From assembly GCF_022489065.1 (NCBI RefSeq), contig NZ_JAKVTW010000005.1, forward strand, positions 124,001-188,000: a stretch of DNA of 64,000 nt, given 5' to 3'. The notes under the pieces were generated by a model that saw only the letters and a program-made list of their open reading frames with translations, was not told where the DNA came from and did no database searches. Source of the stretch: Vreelandella neptunia (GTDB lineage: Bacteria > Pseudomonadota > Gammaproteobacteria > Pseudomonadales > Halomonadaceae). This document shows positions 1-7,759 of this stretch, one piece after another (within the stretch, counting starts at the first letter, position 1; every line of letters begins with the position of its first letter). The translations under genes were made by a program, and so were the position numbers.

Positions 1-636
1 GCCGTTCTGAAACGCGAAAGCCTGGAACATCCAGTAGGGGTAACCGGTGGAGGGTACCATCACGCCCCACTGCTCACCGTCGGAGGCCTCGCGCACGGTA
101 GCGGCCATTTCGGCCATCTCTTCCCAGTTCTCCGGCGGCGTTTCCGGGTCTAGGCCTGCCGCTTCAAAGGCATCTTTGTTCCAGAACAGCACGATGGTGG
201 AGCGCTGGAAGGGGATGCCGTAGGTTTTGCCATCCAATTGTCCGTTTTCCATCAGGCCAGGGTAGAAACCATCGAGCCATTCGCGCTCTTCGTCGCTTTC
301 CACCAGGTCATCGAAAGCCACGATGGCGTTCTGCTCAATCAGCTCGTATAGATCGATGGAGAACATGACCGAGAGTTGGGGCGTATCACCCGCTTCCATC
401 GCCGACATGGCGCGCACGCGGGTGTCGTCGTAGTTACCGGCGTAGATCGCTTCCACGTTGATATCAGGGTATTCGCTCTCAAATTCATCAACCAGATCAT
501 CGATCACATCGGTTAGCGCACCGCCCACTGATACGGGGTAGTACATAGTGAGATCAATGGTATCTGCGTTTACCTGAGCAGCGCTTAATAAGCTTGCTGC
601 TAAGGTGGTCATAGCGAAGGGAATGCGTAAGCGCAT
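1..636 (-). CDS. ABC transporter substrate-binding protein, UgpB-like (C-terminus outside window)
   Basis: Periplasmic solute-binding protein of the family 1 (UgpB/MalE-like) group. The reading frame is open from an ATG at 636 to the window edge, giving 212 residues. It opens with a signal peptide (MRLRIPFAMTTLAASLL, cut near AQVNA) and continues with a UgpB-like start to the mature domain (a YAGNYDDTR stretch). A GGAG ribosome site precedes the ATG. It lies 31 nt downstream of the ATP-binding subunit on the same strand, so both belong to one leftward operon whose permeases should lie beyond the window. The family binds glycerol-3-phosphate, its diesters or other polyols and sugars; the ligand here cannot be read from sequence. 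Family call is firm, substrate unknown. Confidence 0.85.
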   Translation of the reverse strand, partial: MRLRIPFAMTTLAASLLSAAQVNADTIDLTMYYPVSVGGALTDVIDDLVDEFESEYPDINVEAIYAGNYDDTRVRAMSAMEAGDTPQLSVMFSIDLYELIEQNAIVAFDDLVESDEEREWLDGFYPGLMENGQLDGKTYGIPFQRSTIVLFWNKDAFEAAGLDPETPPENWEEMAEMAATVREASDGEQWGVMVPSTGYPYWMFQAFAFQNG

Positions 637-667
637 AGTAAGGCTCCACAGTTGCCAATAATGGCTA

Positions 668-1798
668 TCAATGTTGGAAAGAGCCCACCGCCGGTGGACG
701 AGGAACAGCGCGAGGGGCGCTGGGTAAAGGGTTGGGCGTTAGGTCGTCACGCCGTAAGCCACTAGCATCAAAGAGATGGGCGTTTTCGCGTGCCCAGCTA
801 AGGCTGCAGGGCTGGCCGGCAAGCGCATGCTTACCACTCATACGAACCCTGACGGTATGACCACCTACAGAGACATGGGCTATCGTATCCGCCCCCAAGT
901 ACTCATCGCTCACTACCATCGCGGGCACGCCGTAAATCGAGGCCGGGTGCAGCTCAATATCTTCAGGTCGGATACCCAACTGCCCACCAGCGGCCTCAAG
1001 AGGTGCCACCGGAACATTGGTTTCGCCTTCAATCACGGCGCCTTGCTCGCCTGTCACCAGCGGCAGCAAATTCATCGCTGGGCTACCAATAAAACTGGCG
1101 GCGAAAGCGCTGGCGGGGCGGTTATAGAGTTCGTCGGGCGTGCCGTCCTGCACGATGCTGCCGTGCTGCATTAGAATGACGCGATCCCCCATGCTCATGG
1201 CTTCAACCTGATCGTGGGTGACGTAGATCACGGTCATGTTCAAGCGGCTTTGTAGCGCTTTAATTTCACGGCGCATATCGCTGCGCAGCCGCGCATCCAG
1301 GTTGGAAAGCGGCTCGTCCATTAAGCAGATGGGGTGTTCGGAGATCACCGAGCGCGCCAGCGCCACCCGCTGGCGCTGGCCTCCGGAAAGTTGGGCAGGC
1401 TTGCGGTGCAGGTAATCGGTGAGATCGACCAGTTCAGCAACTTTTGCCAGCCGCTCGCGCTGTTCTGCCTTGGGCACCTTGCGGCTGCGCAGGCCAAACA
1501 CGATATTGTCGGCAACGCTTAGGTGCGGAAACAGCGCATAAGACTGAAACACCATGCTTAGCCCGCGATCACCCGGCGGCAGGTGCGTGACGTCGCGCTC
1601 ACCGATAAAGATGCGACCATCGCTGGCCTCTTCCAAGCCTGCGATCATGCGCAGCGTGGTGGATTTTCCGCAGCCCGACGGCCCCAGCAGAATGACAAAC
1701 TGGCCAGGGGTTACGTCGAAGGAGATGTCATCGACAGCAGTGGTCGCGTCCCAACGTTTGGTGACGCGTTCCAAGCGGATACGCGATTGATTTGACAT
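668..1798 (-). CDS. ABC transporter ATP-binding protein, UgpC/MalK type
   Basis: Cytoplasmic ATPase that powers a carbohydrate ABC importer. Walker A is GPSGCGKST near residue 40, the signature is [14 protein letters not shown], and Walker B ends in [10 protein letters not shown]. The C-terminal ~130 residues form the MalK/UgpC regulatory TOBE-type region (GIRPEDIEL). The frame also has a GTG at 1807, but ATG at 1798 starts the conserved sequence ([12 protein letters not shown]) and is preferred. Total length of about 376 residues is usual for the family. It is the first gene of the operon, ahead of the UgpB-like binding protein; having the ATPase first is less common than the UgpBAEC order. 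A candidate operator/promoter sits about 65-95 nt upstream. MalK-type ATPases can serve several importers. Confidence 0.9.
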   Translation of the reverse strand: MSNQSRIRLERVTKRWDATTAVDDISFDVTPGQFVILLGPSGCGKSTTLRMIAGLEEASDGRIFIGERDVTHLPPGDRGLSMVFQSYALFPHLSVADNIVFGLRSRKVPKAEQRERLAKVAELVDLTDYLHRKPAQLSGGQRQRVALARSVISEHPICLMDEPLSNLDARLRSDMRREIKALQSRLNMTVIYVTHDQVEAMSMGDRVILMQHGSIVQDGTPDELYNRPASAFAASFIGSPAMNLLPLVTGEQGAVIEGETNVPVAPLEAAGGQLGIRPEDIELHPASIYGVPAMVVSDEYLGADTIAHVSVGGHTVRVRMSGKHALAGQPCSLSWARENAHLFDASGLRRDDLTPNPLPSAPRAVPRPPAVGSFQH

Positions 1799-1861
1799 AG
1801 CACACACATCACCGGCTGTTGGTTGTTATTGGTTCAGCTTGTGTTGAAGGTGTTGCACTTG

Positions 1862-1891
1862 CATGACACTTATATAGCAATCTTATGTCAA
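1862..1891 (-). promoter_or_regulatory. Candidate promoter/GntR-type operator of the UgpBC-like operon
   Basis: On the plus strand 1862-1879 reads CATGACACTTATATAGCA, which differs at only two of 18 positions from 24368-24385 in front of a TRAP operon. Just before it, TTGCATGACAC resembles the TnGTnnnACnA core of GntR/FCD regulators, with GT changed to GC. On the minus strand TTGACA (1891-1886) lies 17 nt from TGTCAT (1868-1863), a possible -35/-10 pair with a good -35 and a mediocre -10. The promoter call is weak; the similarity to the 24.4 kb site is directly visible. Confidence 0.4.
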
Positions 1892-1900
1892 GTGGAAAAA

Positions 1901-3319
1901 TTACTTGTCGATTTTAATCCCGTAGCGCTGCAGTCTTCGCACCACGCTGGATTGGCTGATGCCAAGCCGCTCGGCGATGGCATAGGTGCTGGGTAATGTT
2001 TTACTCACTTCTGCGAGGGTTTCGCACTCAAGACGAGCGAGATACTGCTTAAGGGTTTCATGGGCTTCTAGCGCTGCTGGAGAAGAATGTGAGTCACCCG
2101 GCAAGCTTTCAGCGTAGCTATGCGCTGCGCTTGAATGAAAGGCAGGTACTTCAATCTGATCGGTGGGGCTTGAGAGCCAGGCTCTTTCTAGCCAGTTTTC
2201 CAGCTCGCGAACATTGCCCGGCCAGTCGCTGCCCATCAAGGTTGACCACACCCGCGTATCGAGAATTTTTTGTCGACCGTAGCGCTGATTAAGCCGCCGC
2301 AGACAGGCTTCGACAAGCACGGGGATATCTTCACGGCGATCACGCAGCGGCGGTAATGTCACCGGGATTACGTTGAGCCGGTAGTACAGATCTAAGCGAA
2401 ACAGCCCGGCTTCTACCTGCTTGGCTAAATCCTGATTGGTCGCCACCACCAAACGGAAATCGACACGGCGTGGACGTGTATCGCCCAAGCGGGTCAGGCT
2501 GCCATCCTGAATCACTTTGAGCAGTTTGGTCTGCATCAACAGCGGCAGCTCACCAATCTCATCCAAAAACAGTGTGCCGCCTTCGGCCTGCTCTAATAAT
2601 CCCGCCTTGCCCTGGCGCGCAGCGCCGCTAAACGCACCGGGCTGATAGCCAAACATCTCAGATTCAAACAGGTTTTCTGGAATCGCTGCACAGTTAACTT
2701 CAATAAAGGGGCCGTCGCAGCGCTGGCTCCAGCGGTGTAGCTGTTTGGCAAACGCTGTCTTTCCTACGCCCGACTCACCCAGCATCAGCACGTTGGCGTC
2801 TGAGGGCGCAACGCGCTTAAGCAGCAGCGCAATTTCACGCATTACGCTACTGCGCACCTTTAGATCATCCAGGGCGTCATCCAGCGCCTGCTCCTCGGCA
2901 TCGGGGGCTGCTTGACTGCGCTTGAGATGTTCGTTGAAGCGTTTTTGCAGCAGCGCATACTCATCCTGTAGTAGCTGCAAATCGGTCAAGTCCCGGGAGC
3001 GGCTGATAATGCGTTCAAGCTTGCCTTCAACAAAGACGGGGTAGGCTTCGGCAATCACCCGGCGGCCTGTGCCCGTTACTTGCATGAGCTGCGCAGGCTT
3101 GCGGGTGCGCATCACTTCCAGGGTGATCGACGGCTTAAGTACTCCCGCGGCTTGCAGCTGCTGAACGCTGCTAGAGAGCAGCTCTTCTCGGGATACGCCG
3201 TAAACCGCTTCGGCACCAGGGCTAATGTCGACTATTTGCCCATCGCCACTGACGATAAAGAAGTGGTCGTTGGCGGTTTCTACAATGGTTTGCAGCACGC
3301 GCCTGTCTATTTCACTCAT
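1901..3319 (-). CDS. Sigma-54-dependent transcriptional activator with PAS sensor domain
   Basis: Bacterial enhancer-binding protein of 472 residues. Residues 1-120 form a PAS-like sensor ([23 protein letters not shown]), followed by a coiled linker. The AAA+ domain spans about 150-385, with Walker A GESGVGKT (181-188), sigma-54 contact loop GAFSGA (228-233, a Ser variant of GAFTGA), Walker B FLDEIGE (251-257), and arginine-rich [21 protein letters not shown] Fis/TyrR-like helix-turn-helix closes the protein ([21 protein letters not shown]). It is divergent from the guanidinobutyrase operon. A perfect palindrome and a GG-N10-GC promoter lie between them, so it almost certainly activates that operon. 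The PAS domain implies an intracellular ligand, plausibly a guanidino compound (inferred). Confidence 0.92.
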   Translation of the reverse strand: MSEIDRRVLQTIVETANDHFFIVSGDGQIVDISPGAEAVYGVSREELLSSSVQQLQAAGVLKPSITLEVMRTRKPAQLMQVTGTGRRVIAEAYPVFVEGKLERIISRSRDLTDLQLLQDEYALLQKRFNEHLKRSQAAPDAEEQALDDALDDLKVRSSVMREIALLLKRVAPSDANVLMLGESGVGKTAFAKQLHRWSQRCDGPFIEVNCAAIPENLFESEMFGYQPGAFSGAARQGKAGLLEQAEGGTLFLDEIGELPLLMQTKLLKVIQDGSLTRLGDTRPRRVDFRLVVATNQDLAKQVEAGLFRLDLYYRLNVIPVTLPPLRDRREDIPVLVEACLRRLNQRYGRQKILDTRVWSTLMGSDWPGNVRELENWLERAWLSSPTDQIEVPAFHSSAAHSYAESLPGDSHSSPAALEAHETLKQYLARLECETLAEVSKTLPSTYAIAERLGISQSSVVRRLQRYGIKIDK

Positions 3320-3373
3320 GTCTCTTCACTCATTCAGTCTCCAACTGGCCTGGCCCTATAGTTGAACCACTTT

Positions 3374-3440
3374 TGCATCAATGATGCATTGTTGAATCGA
3401 AAGCTGCGAAGATCAATTCATTTTTGCATCATTTTGATGG
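3374..3440 (+). promoter_or_regulatory. Upstream activating sites for the sigma-54 activator
   Basis: TGCATCAATGATGCA at 3374-3388 is a perfect 7+1+7 palindrome. A second, imperfect copy (TGCATCA then TGATGG) lies at 3425-3440, about 52 nt, or five helical turns, downstream. Both sit 35-100 nt upstream of the -24 element, the usual place for enhancer sites of the adjacent AAA+ activator. Assignment to that activator is inferred from position. Confidence 0.7.
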
Positions 3441-3471
3441 CAGAAGTGCCTTTCTATGCAGTTTCGACGAC

Positions 3472-3488
3472 TTGGCACGCTCTGTGCA
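3472..3488 (+). promoter_or_regulatory. Sigma-54 (-24/-12) promoter
   Basis: TGGCACG (3473-3479), four bases, then GTGCA (3484-3488). The invariant GG (3474-3475) and GC (3486-3487) doublets are separated by exactly 10 nt, and the -24 box is a perfect consensus match. It points at the guanidinobutyrase gene, whose start is ~135 nt downstream, and lies next to a sigma-54 activator gene. The leader that follows carries a four-copy direct repeat. Confidence 0.85.
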
Positions 3489-3510
3489 CTATTTATTAAT
3501 AGACAGGCTC

Positions 3511-3560
3511 TTAACAGAAAACTCTTAACAGACAGTTCTTAACAGATAGCTTTTAACAGA
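3511..3560 (+). repeat. Four TTAACAGA repeats, exact 14-nt period
   Basis: TTAACAGA occurs at 3511, 3525, 3539 and 3553, each exactly 14 nt apart; the intervening 6 nt vary (AAACTC, CAGTTC, TAGCTT). It lies in the transcribed leader between the sigma-54 promoter and the guanidinobutyrase start. Function is not known. Confidence 0.8.
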
Positions 3561-3625
3561 TAAGCAGGGCTTTAAAGACGCTCGCATAGCGATTCAATAA
3601 GTTAAACAAGATCGAGGAGATGTGT

Positions 3626-4576
3626 ATGTCGGATTTCAATCAGCCGTTGGGTGGTAATACGATGCCGCGTTTTGCCGGCCCCGCCACCATGATGCGCCTG
3701 CCTACCCAAGACACCGCCGAAGGTTTAGACGCGGCGTTTATCGGCATACCCATGGATATTGGCACGTCCAATCGCCCTGGCACGCGATTAGGCCCGCGTC
3801 AGATCCGCGATGAGTCGCGCATGCTGCGCCCCTACAATATGGCAACCCGCGCCGCGCCGTTTGAAAGCCTTCAGGTAGCCGATATCGGCGACGTACCCAT
3901 CAACACCTTCCACCTGCCAAAAAGCGTCGACATCATCACCGCTTTCTACGACGACGTGCTAAAGCATGACTGCATTCCGATGACCCTGGGCGGCGAACAC
4001 ACGTTGACCCTGCCAATTCTACGCGCCATGGCCAAAAAGCATGGCCCGGTGGGATTGATTCATATCGATGCCCATGCCGATGTAAACGAGCATATGTTCG
4101 GCGAGCCGATTGCTCACGGCACGCCATTTCGTCGTGCTCAGGAAGAGGGCTTGTTGGCCCACGGTAAGGTCGTACAAATCGGCCTGCGTGGTACTGGTTA
4201 CGCCGCTGAGGATTTCGACTGGTGCCGCGATCAAGGTTTCCGCGTTGTTCCCGCTGAGGAGTGCTGGTACCGCTCGCTAGCGCCGTTGATGCAGGAAGTG
4301 CGCGAACAGATGGGCGATATTCCGGTGTACATCAGTTTCGATATCGATGGTTTGGATCCCTCTGTTGCCCCCGGTACCGGCACGGTAGAAATGGGGGGGC
4401 TAACGTCTACTCAGGGATTGGAAATTGTCCGGGGCGCCTTGGGCCTGAATATTGTCGGCTGTGATCTGGTGGAAGTATCCCCGCCCTACGACCCCAGCGG
4501 CAACACCGCACTGATGGGGGCCACGCTGCTGTATGAAATGCTCTGCGTCCTCCCGGGCGTTAAGCGTGGCGACTAA
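3626..4576 (+). CDS. gbuA: Guanidinobutyrase / agmatinase-family ureohydrolase
   Basis: Binuclear-manganese ureohydrolase that releases urea from a guanidino compound. The metal-binding blocks are all present: GGEHTLTLP, HIDAHADV and SFDIDGLDPS, followed by PGTGT. The N-terminus (QPLGGNTMPRFAGPATMMRLP region) resembles guanidinobutyrases of pseudomonads more than agmatinases. The start is placed at ATG 3626, 6 nt after GAGGAG; an upstream ATG at 3620 abuts the ribosome site and is unlikely. At 316 residues it is full length. It is first in an operon with a YjiH-type membrane protein, an AruI-like decarboxylase and an aldehyde dehydrogenase. This context supports 4-guanidinobutyrate to 4-aminobutyrate plus urea as the reaction. 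Guanidinopropionase or agmatinase activity cannot be excluded from sequence. Confidence 0.85.
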   Translation: MSDFNQPLGGNTMPRFAGPATMMRLPTQDTAEGLDAAFIGIPMDIGTSNRPGTRLGPRQIRDESRMLRPYNMATRAAPFESLQVADIGDVPINTFHLPKSVDIITAFYDDVLKHDCIPMTLGGEHTLTLPILRAMAKKHGPVGLIHIDAHADVNEHMFGEPIAHGTPFRRAQEEGLLAHGKVVQIGLRGTGYAAEDFDWCRDQGFRVVPAEECWYRSLAPLMQEVREQMGDIPVYISFDIDGLDPSVAPGTGTVEMGGLTSTQGLEIVRGALGLNIVGCDLVEVSPPYDPSGNTALMGATLLYEMLCVLPGVKRGD

Positions 4577-4588
4577 GCCGCTCTTAAA

Positions 4589-4613
4589 ACAGTTTTGATA
4601 AGACAGTTTTGAT
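4589..4613 (+). repeat. Two ACAGTTTTGAT repeats, 14-nt period
   Basis: ACAGTTTTGAT occurs at 4589-4599 and 4603-4613, starting 12 nt after the guanidinobutyrase stop. The period is the same 14 nt as in the leader repeat of that gene, although the unit differs. Confidence 0.7.
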
Positions 4614-4728
4614 TTAAAAAGCGCTGACCTAACAAGGCGCTCATAAAAAGATATTAGGCGGGAAGCACATCTTTCTGCCAGGACGCCGCCAACCCACCTC
4701 CAATAATCACTTCCAATGGGTGAACCCT

Positions 4729-6111
4729 ATGTCTTATAGCAACGTTAAAACGGAACAGCCGAGCCCTTCGGCACCGATTCCCCCCGCGCACTTACTGAAA
4801 TTTCTGATTCCCTCCATCATAGGGGTATTGCTGTTTTTGGTTCCCTTCCAGGTCGGGGACTCTATCAATATTGGCATGGGTATGATGGCGGATGGCCTGC
4901 AAACGCTATTGGGCTCAGCGCTTCCCGCCATTGCAGTGGTCATTCTCTGCCTCTCAGTGGTGGTAACGCTATACGTCAAGCTAGCGAAGCCCGCCTGGGC
5001 ACAAAGCGGCCCCTTTCACGATATGTTCGATGTGGGCGCAATTTGGATAGCGATGCGCGTATTGGGCGCGATTTTTGTTCTTATGACGTTTTTTCAGTTC
5101 GGCCCTGAGTTCGTCACCGCTTCGTTTACCGGCGGAGTGATGCTGAATGATTTGGCGCCGGTACTGCTGACGTTCTTCTTTTTTGCTGCGCTACTGCTGC
5201 CGTTTTTGGTTGAGTTCGGCTTTATGGAATTTATCGGCACCATGGTACGGAAGCCGTTTCGGTTTATCTTTAATCTGCCGGGACGGAGCGCAATCGATGC
5301 CACCGCTTCTTGGATGGGGTCAGGTACCGTTGGCGTGCTGATTACCGCTCAACAGTACGAGCAGGGTTACTACAACGGCCGCGAAGCATCGGTGATTGCG
5401 ACTAACTTTTCAGTCGCTTCTATTGCTTTCAGCCTGTTAGTGACGAACTTTGTCGAAATTAACCATCTGTTTGTTCAGTTCTATTTCACCGTAGTGGTGT
5501 CAGGTTTAATCGCTGCCGTTATCGTGTCACGGATTCCGCCGCTGTCGCGCAAATCCAATGACTATTATGAGCCTGTGGGCTGTCAGTTGAGTGAAGAGCG
5601 TACTGAAAATGTCGGCCTATTTCGCTACAGCCTGCTTCAGGCCACCCGCCGCGCAGGTAGTGCACCTGGGCCCCGCCAGTTAGCCCGCATCGCACTACTC
5701 AACGTCATTGATATTTTCCTGACGCTGTTACCACTCGTATTTGCCATTGGCACCGTCGCACTGATTTTGGCCGAGTTTACCCCGCTGTTTACCTGGCTCT
5801 CTTATCCCATGGTGCCGGTGCTTGAGCTGCTTCGTATCCCAGAAGCACAAGCGGCAGCCCCTGCGACGCTGGTGGGCTTTGCCGATATGTTCCTGCCTGC
5901 GGTGCTGGCGACCAATATCGAAAGCGAGCTGACCCGCTTTGTCATTGCCTGTCTTTCCATGACGCAGCTGGTCTATATGTCCGAGATCGGTGCGCTGCTG
6001 CTCAAATCGAAGATTCCCATCAAGTTCTGGGAGCTGGCCGTGGTGTTCCTGCTGCGTACCGCGATTACGCTGCCGATCATCGCCTTTATGGCCCATACGT
6101 TTTTCTTCTAA
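4729..6111 (+). CDS. YjiH-family membrane protein (nucleoside-recognition GATE domain), candidate carrier
   Basis: Integral membrane protein of ~460 residues with about ten hydrophobic segments. Recognisable YjiH-family features are the N-terminal KFLIPSIIGVLLFLVPFQ helix and the gate region PFRFIFNLPGRSAIDATASW followed by GSGTVGVLITAQQYEQG. The start is set at ATG 4729 behind a weak GGGTG; a GTG at 4720 in the same frame is the alternative. It lies between guanidinobutyrase and the decarboxylase with only a 10-nt gap downstream, so it is co-transcribed. YjiH proteins have no well-established substrate. The operon suggests uptake or export of a guanidino compound or 2-oxo acid, which is inference from neighbours. 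Confidence 0.8.
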   Translation: MSYSNVKTEQPSPSAPIPPAHLLKFLIPSIIGVLLFLVPFQVGDSINIGMGMMADGLQTLLGSALPAIAVVILCLSVVVTLYVKLAKPAWAQSGPFHDMFDVGAIWIAMRVLGAIFVLMTFFQFGPEFVTASFTGGVMLNDLAPVLLTFFFFAALLLPFLVEFGFMEFIGTMVRKPFRFIFNLPGRSAIDATASWMGSGTVGVLITAQQYEQGYYNGREASVIATNFSVASIAFSLLVTNFVEINHLFVQFYFTVVVSGLIAAVIVSRIPPLSRKSNDYYEPVGCQLSEERTENVGLFRYSLLQATRRAGSAPGPRQLARIALLNVIDIFLTLLPLVFAIGTVALILAEFTPLFTWLSYPMVPVLELLRIPEAQAAAPATLVGFADMFLPAVLATNIESELTRFVIACLSMTQLVYMSEIGALLLKSKIPIKFWELAVVFLLRTAITLPIIAFMAHTFFF

Positions 6112-6121
6112 GGGGCTATTT

Positions 6122-7750
6122 ATGAAGGATAACCAGACCATGACTTGTGCGGAGTTGCTGATCCGCCTGCTACGCGATACCTACGGCGTACGCGCGCTGT
6201 TCGGTATCCCCGGCGTGCACACCGTGGAGCTCTACCGCGGGCTTGAAAACAGTGATGTTCAGCACGTAACGCCACGCCATGAGCAGGGCGCGGGATTTAT
6301 GGCCGACGGCTATGCCCGGGCCAGCGGCCAGCCAGGTGTGTGCCTGATTATTACCGGGCCAGGGATGACCAATATCGCCACCGCCATGGGCCAAGCCCTG
6401 GCGGACTCGATTCCCATGCTGGTGATCTCCAGCGTAAACCGCCGCGATACTCTGGGCTTAGGCCAAGGGCGGCTGCACGAGATGCCCAGCCAGCAGCAGA
6501 TGATCAGCGGCGTGGCGCGGTTTAGCCACACCCTGTTGGATGCCAATACACTGCCCGAGGTGTTGGCCCGCGCCTTCGCCGTTTTCAACGGCGCGCGCCC
6601 AGGCCCGGTGCATATTGAAATCCCTATCGATCTGTTTAATGCCCCGGTGGATGTGCCGGCCAGTTGGCAAGCGCCTACGCTTTATCGCGCGGCGCCTGAT
6701 CCAGAAGGCTTGGTCGAGGCTGCACGCTTGCTTCAAGCGGCGAAGCAGCCCCTGGTGCTATTGGGCGGAGGCTGCGCTTCAGCGCCGGAAGCAGCGCGAG
6801 CATTAGTTGAAAAGCTCGATGCCCCGACGGTAACGACGATTAATGCCAAAGGGTTGCTAGGCCGCGACCACCCGCTGGATTTAGGTGCCAATGCTGCACT
6901 GCCCGCAGTTCGAGAACTAGCCGCCAATGCCGATGTGATTCTGGCGGTAGGCACCGAGCTCGGGGAGACCGATTACGACGTCGTTTTTGATGGTGGCTTT
7001 CATCTTAATGGCACACTGATTCGTATTGATCTCGACCCTGAACAGCTGGTGCGTAACCAGCGCACAACGCTTGGGCTGGTGGGCGATGCAGGGCGCAGTC
7101 TTGAACTGCTGCTTGGTCACTTTCCCGCCCCATTGCAGCGCAAGGGCGTTGAACTAACTGCCGCAACGTTAAGCTTGCTCAATTTGCTAAACGATCCTGC
7201 CTTTGCCGACTTCGTACCACTTTATAAAACCCTGGCCGAATATCTGCCCGAGGCTATTTTGGTAGGGGACTCCACCGCACCGGTATATGCCGGTAACCAC
7301 TTGGTCAGCCAGCCAGCACCCCGGCGCTATTTCAATGCTTCAACGGGTTACGGCACCTTGGGCTATGGGCTACCGGCAGCATTGGGTGCCCAGCTGGCAC
7401 AGCCTGATCTACCCGTGGTGGCTCTCGTTGGCGATGGTGGGGTGATGTTTACGCTCTCGGAAATGGCAACGGCGGTAGAAGAGCGCCTGCCGGTGGTAAT
7501 CGTGCTGTGGCACAACGCGGGCTATGAAGAGATTCGCCGCTATATGGATGCGAATGGCGTGGCGCGCTTAGGGGTCGATATTCAAGCGCCCAACTTCCTC
7601 ACCCTGGCTGAAGGTTTCGGCTGCCCCGGCATGCTAGTGGAAAGCCCCGCCGAGCTTGCCAAGGCGCTTGCCAACCGTGAAGTGAACGGGCCGTTACTGA
7701 TCGAAATTGACGCCGCTGCCTGGCAGCGTGCGTGTGCACTTTCTGACTAG
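6122..7750 (+). CDS. aruI: TPP-dependent decarboxylase, 5-guanidino-2-oxopentanoate (2-ketoarginine) decarboxylase-like
   Basis: Thiamine-diphosphate enzyme of the acetolactate synthase/decarboxylase superfamily, 542 residues. The conserved Glu that activates the cofactor is in PRHEQGAGFMADGYAR (E54). The TPP/Mg motif runs from GDG (437-439) to N465. The Pyr, central and PP domains are all present. The start is ATG 6122, ten nt after the transporter stop; the frame extends upstream into that gene only by chance. Between a guanidinobutyrase and an aldehyde dehydrogenase, the obvious reaction is that of Pseudomonas AruI: 2-ketoarginine to 4-guanidinobutyraldehyde and CO2 in the arginine transaminase pathway. 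The AruH transaminase is not in the window. Acetolactate synthase activity is less likely because no small subunit or ilv context is present. Confidence 0.8.
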   Translation: MKDNQTMTCAELLIRLLRDTYGVRALFGIPGVHTVELYRGLENSDVQHVTPRHEQGAGFMADGYARASGQPGVCLIITGPGMTNIATAMGQALADSIPMLVISSVNRRDTLGLGQGRLHEMPSQQQMISGVARFSHTLLDANTLPEVLARAFAVFNGARPGPVHIEIPIDLFNAPVDVPASWQAPTLYRAAPDPEGLVEAARLLQAAKQPLVLLGGGCASAPEAARALVEKLDAPTVTTINAKGLLGRDHPLDLGANAALPAVRELAANADVILAVGTELGETDYDVVFDGGFHLNGTLIRIDLDPEQLVRNQRTTLGLVGDAGRSLELLLGHFPAPLQRKGVELTAATLSLLNLLNDPAFADFVPLYKTLAEYLPEAILVGDSTAPVYAGNHLVSQPAPRRYFNASTGYGTLGYGLPAALGAQLAQPDLPVVALVGDGGVMFTLSEMATAVEERLPVVIVLWHNAGYEEIRRYMDANGVARLGVDIQAPNFLTLAEGFGCPGMLVESPAELAKALANREVNGPLLIEIDAAAWQRACALSD

Positions 7751-7759
7751 GATATTTCC

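Noticed and set aside
4619..4646. AGCGC...GCGCT inverted repeat after guanidinobutyrase
   Set aside because: Only 5 bp with a 12-nt loop and no T-run; too weak for a terminator call.
5990..6121. Extended N-terminus of the TPP decarboxylase
   Set aside because: It would run within the transporter gene in another frame; ATG 6122 matches the conserved family start.
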